A stretch of 64,000 nt of DNA from Rutidosis leptorrhynchoides. Lineage: Eukaryota > Streptophyta > Magnoliopsida > Asterales > Asteraceae. A program made the position numbers and the translations under genes. Every line of letters begins with the position of its first letter. The first letter of the stretch is position 1. The stretch covers positions 504,509,001 through 504,573,000 of the forward strand of contig NC_092336.1 in the NCBI RefSeq assembly GCF_046630445.1. The letters are read 5' to 3'. The notes under the pieces are model-generated. The model saw only the letters and a program-made list of their open reading frames with translations. It was not told the origin of the DNA and searched no databases. Of this stretch, positions 63,970 through 64,000 are shown piece after piece.

Positions 63970-64000
63970 ATGACGACGCGAAACGAGATCGAGACGAATG
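63970..64000 (+). CDS. Start of element H gag (cut by window edge)
   Basis: The ATG and the next nine codons (MTTRNEIETN) resemble the start of D's gag (MKTRNRTDTN). The rest lies outside the window. Confidence 0.6.
   Translation, partial: MTTRNEIETN

Overview
This window is plant nuclear DNA, very probably from a eudicot with a large repeat-rich genome. The intron-containing host gene, (TA)n microsatellites, Stowaway-type and hAT-like MITEs, a SINE, L1-type LINEs and several long-LTR Ty3/gypsy chromoviruses all fit. The style of the LTRs (2-3.3 kb, TGTAACATCC or TGTAGTGACC starts, tRNA-iMet-type primer sites) reminds me of Asteraceae, but that family assignment is a guess. There is only one convincing host gene.

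Positions 1-42869 are one large nest of retrotransposons. The oldest is D (+): partial 5' LTR 19517-21607, gag from 22004, 3' LTR ending 42869. D was hit at least four times. B (-; 1-4885 plus a 207-bp remnant at 19310-19516) entered the (TA)n tract of D's 5' LTR. C (+; 23084-32681, target duplication AACGA) entered D's coding region. Solo LTR E (-; 35425-38295, duplication GTGTC) entered D's integrase region. Solo LTR F (-; 40534-42303, duplication ATACT) entered D's 3' LTR. Element A (-; 6212-19309) then inserted into B's 5' LTR. The gag-pol reading frames of A, B, C and D are all broken.

Element A is the most unusual object. Between its 5' LTR and gag it carries two extra same-strand ORFs: an intact 227-codon F-box-like protein and a 204-codon acidic protein broken by one stop. 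A second copy of this block lies outside the other LTR (4886-6211), giving a partial tandem LTR-internal-LTR-internal structure cut off against B's gag. A copy of A's polypurine tract lies between the extra ORFs and gag.

Positions 42870-44110 hold a decayed L1-type LINE into which D inserted. After a cluster of foldback MITEs comes the host gene at 45880-50012: seven exons encoding the 25-kDa subunit of pre-mRNA cleavage factor Im (CFIS2/NUDT21 type), which takes part in mRNA 3'-end processing.

From 50350 to the end there is no further host gene that I can support. The stretch holds poly(A)-type retroposon remnants, a foldback element split by a Stowaway MITE, a second foldback element set between two (TA)n arrays, a SINE with a clear target duplication, an LTR-like region with a MITE, and an L1-type LINE (ORF1 intact, ORF2 cut). 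That LINE is interrupted by the 5' LTR of another chromovirus, H, whose gag begins at the window's right edge.

Two signals recur across elements. Most LTR families here carry repeated short CG-rich near-palindromes at a discrete spot, with a different word in each family. Several elements also have what looks like a branch point and 3' splice site directly before the gag start.
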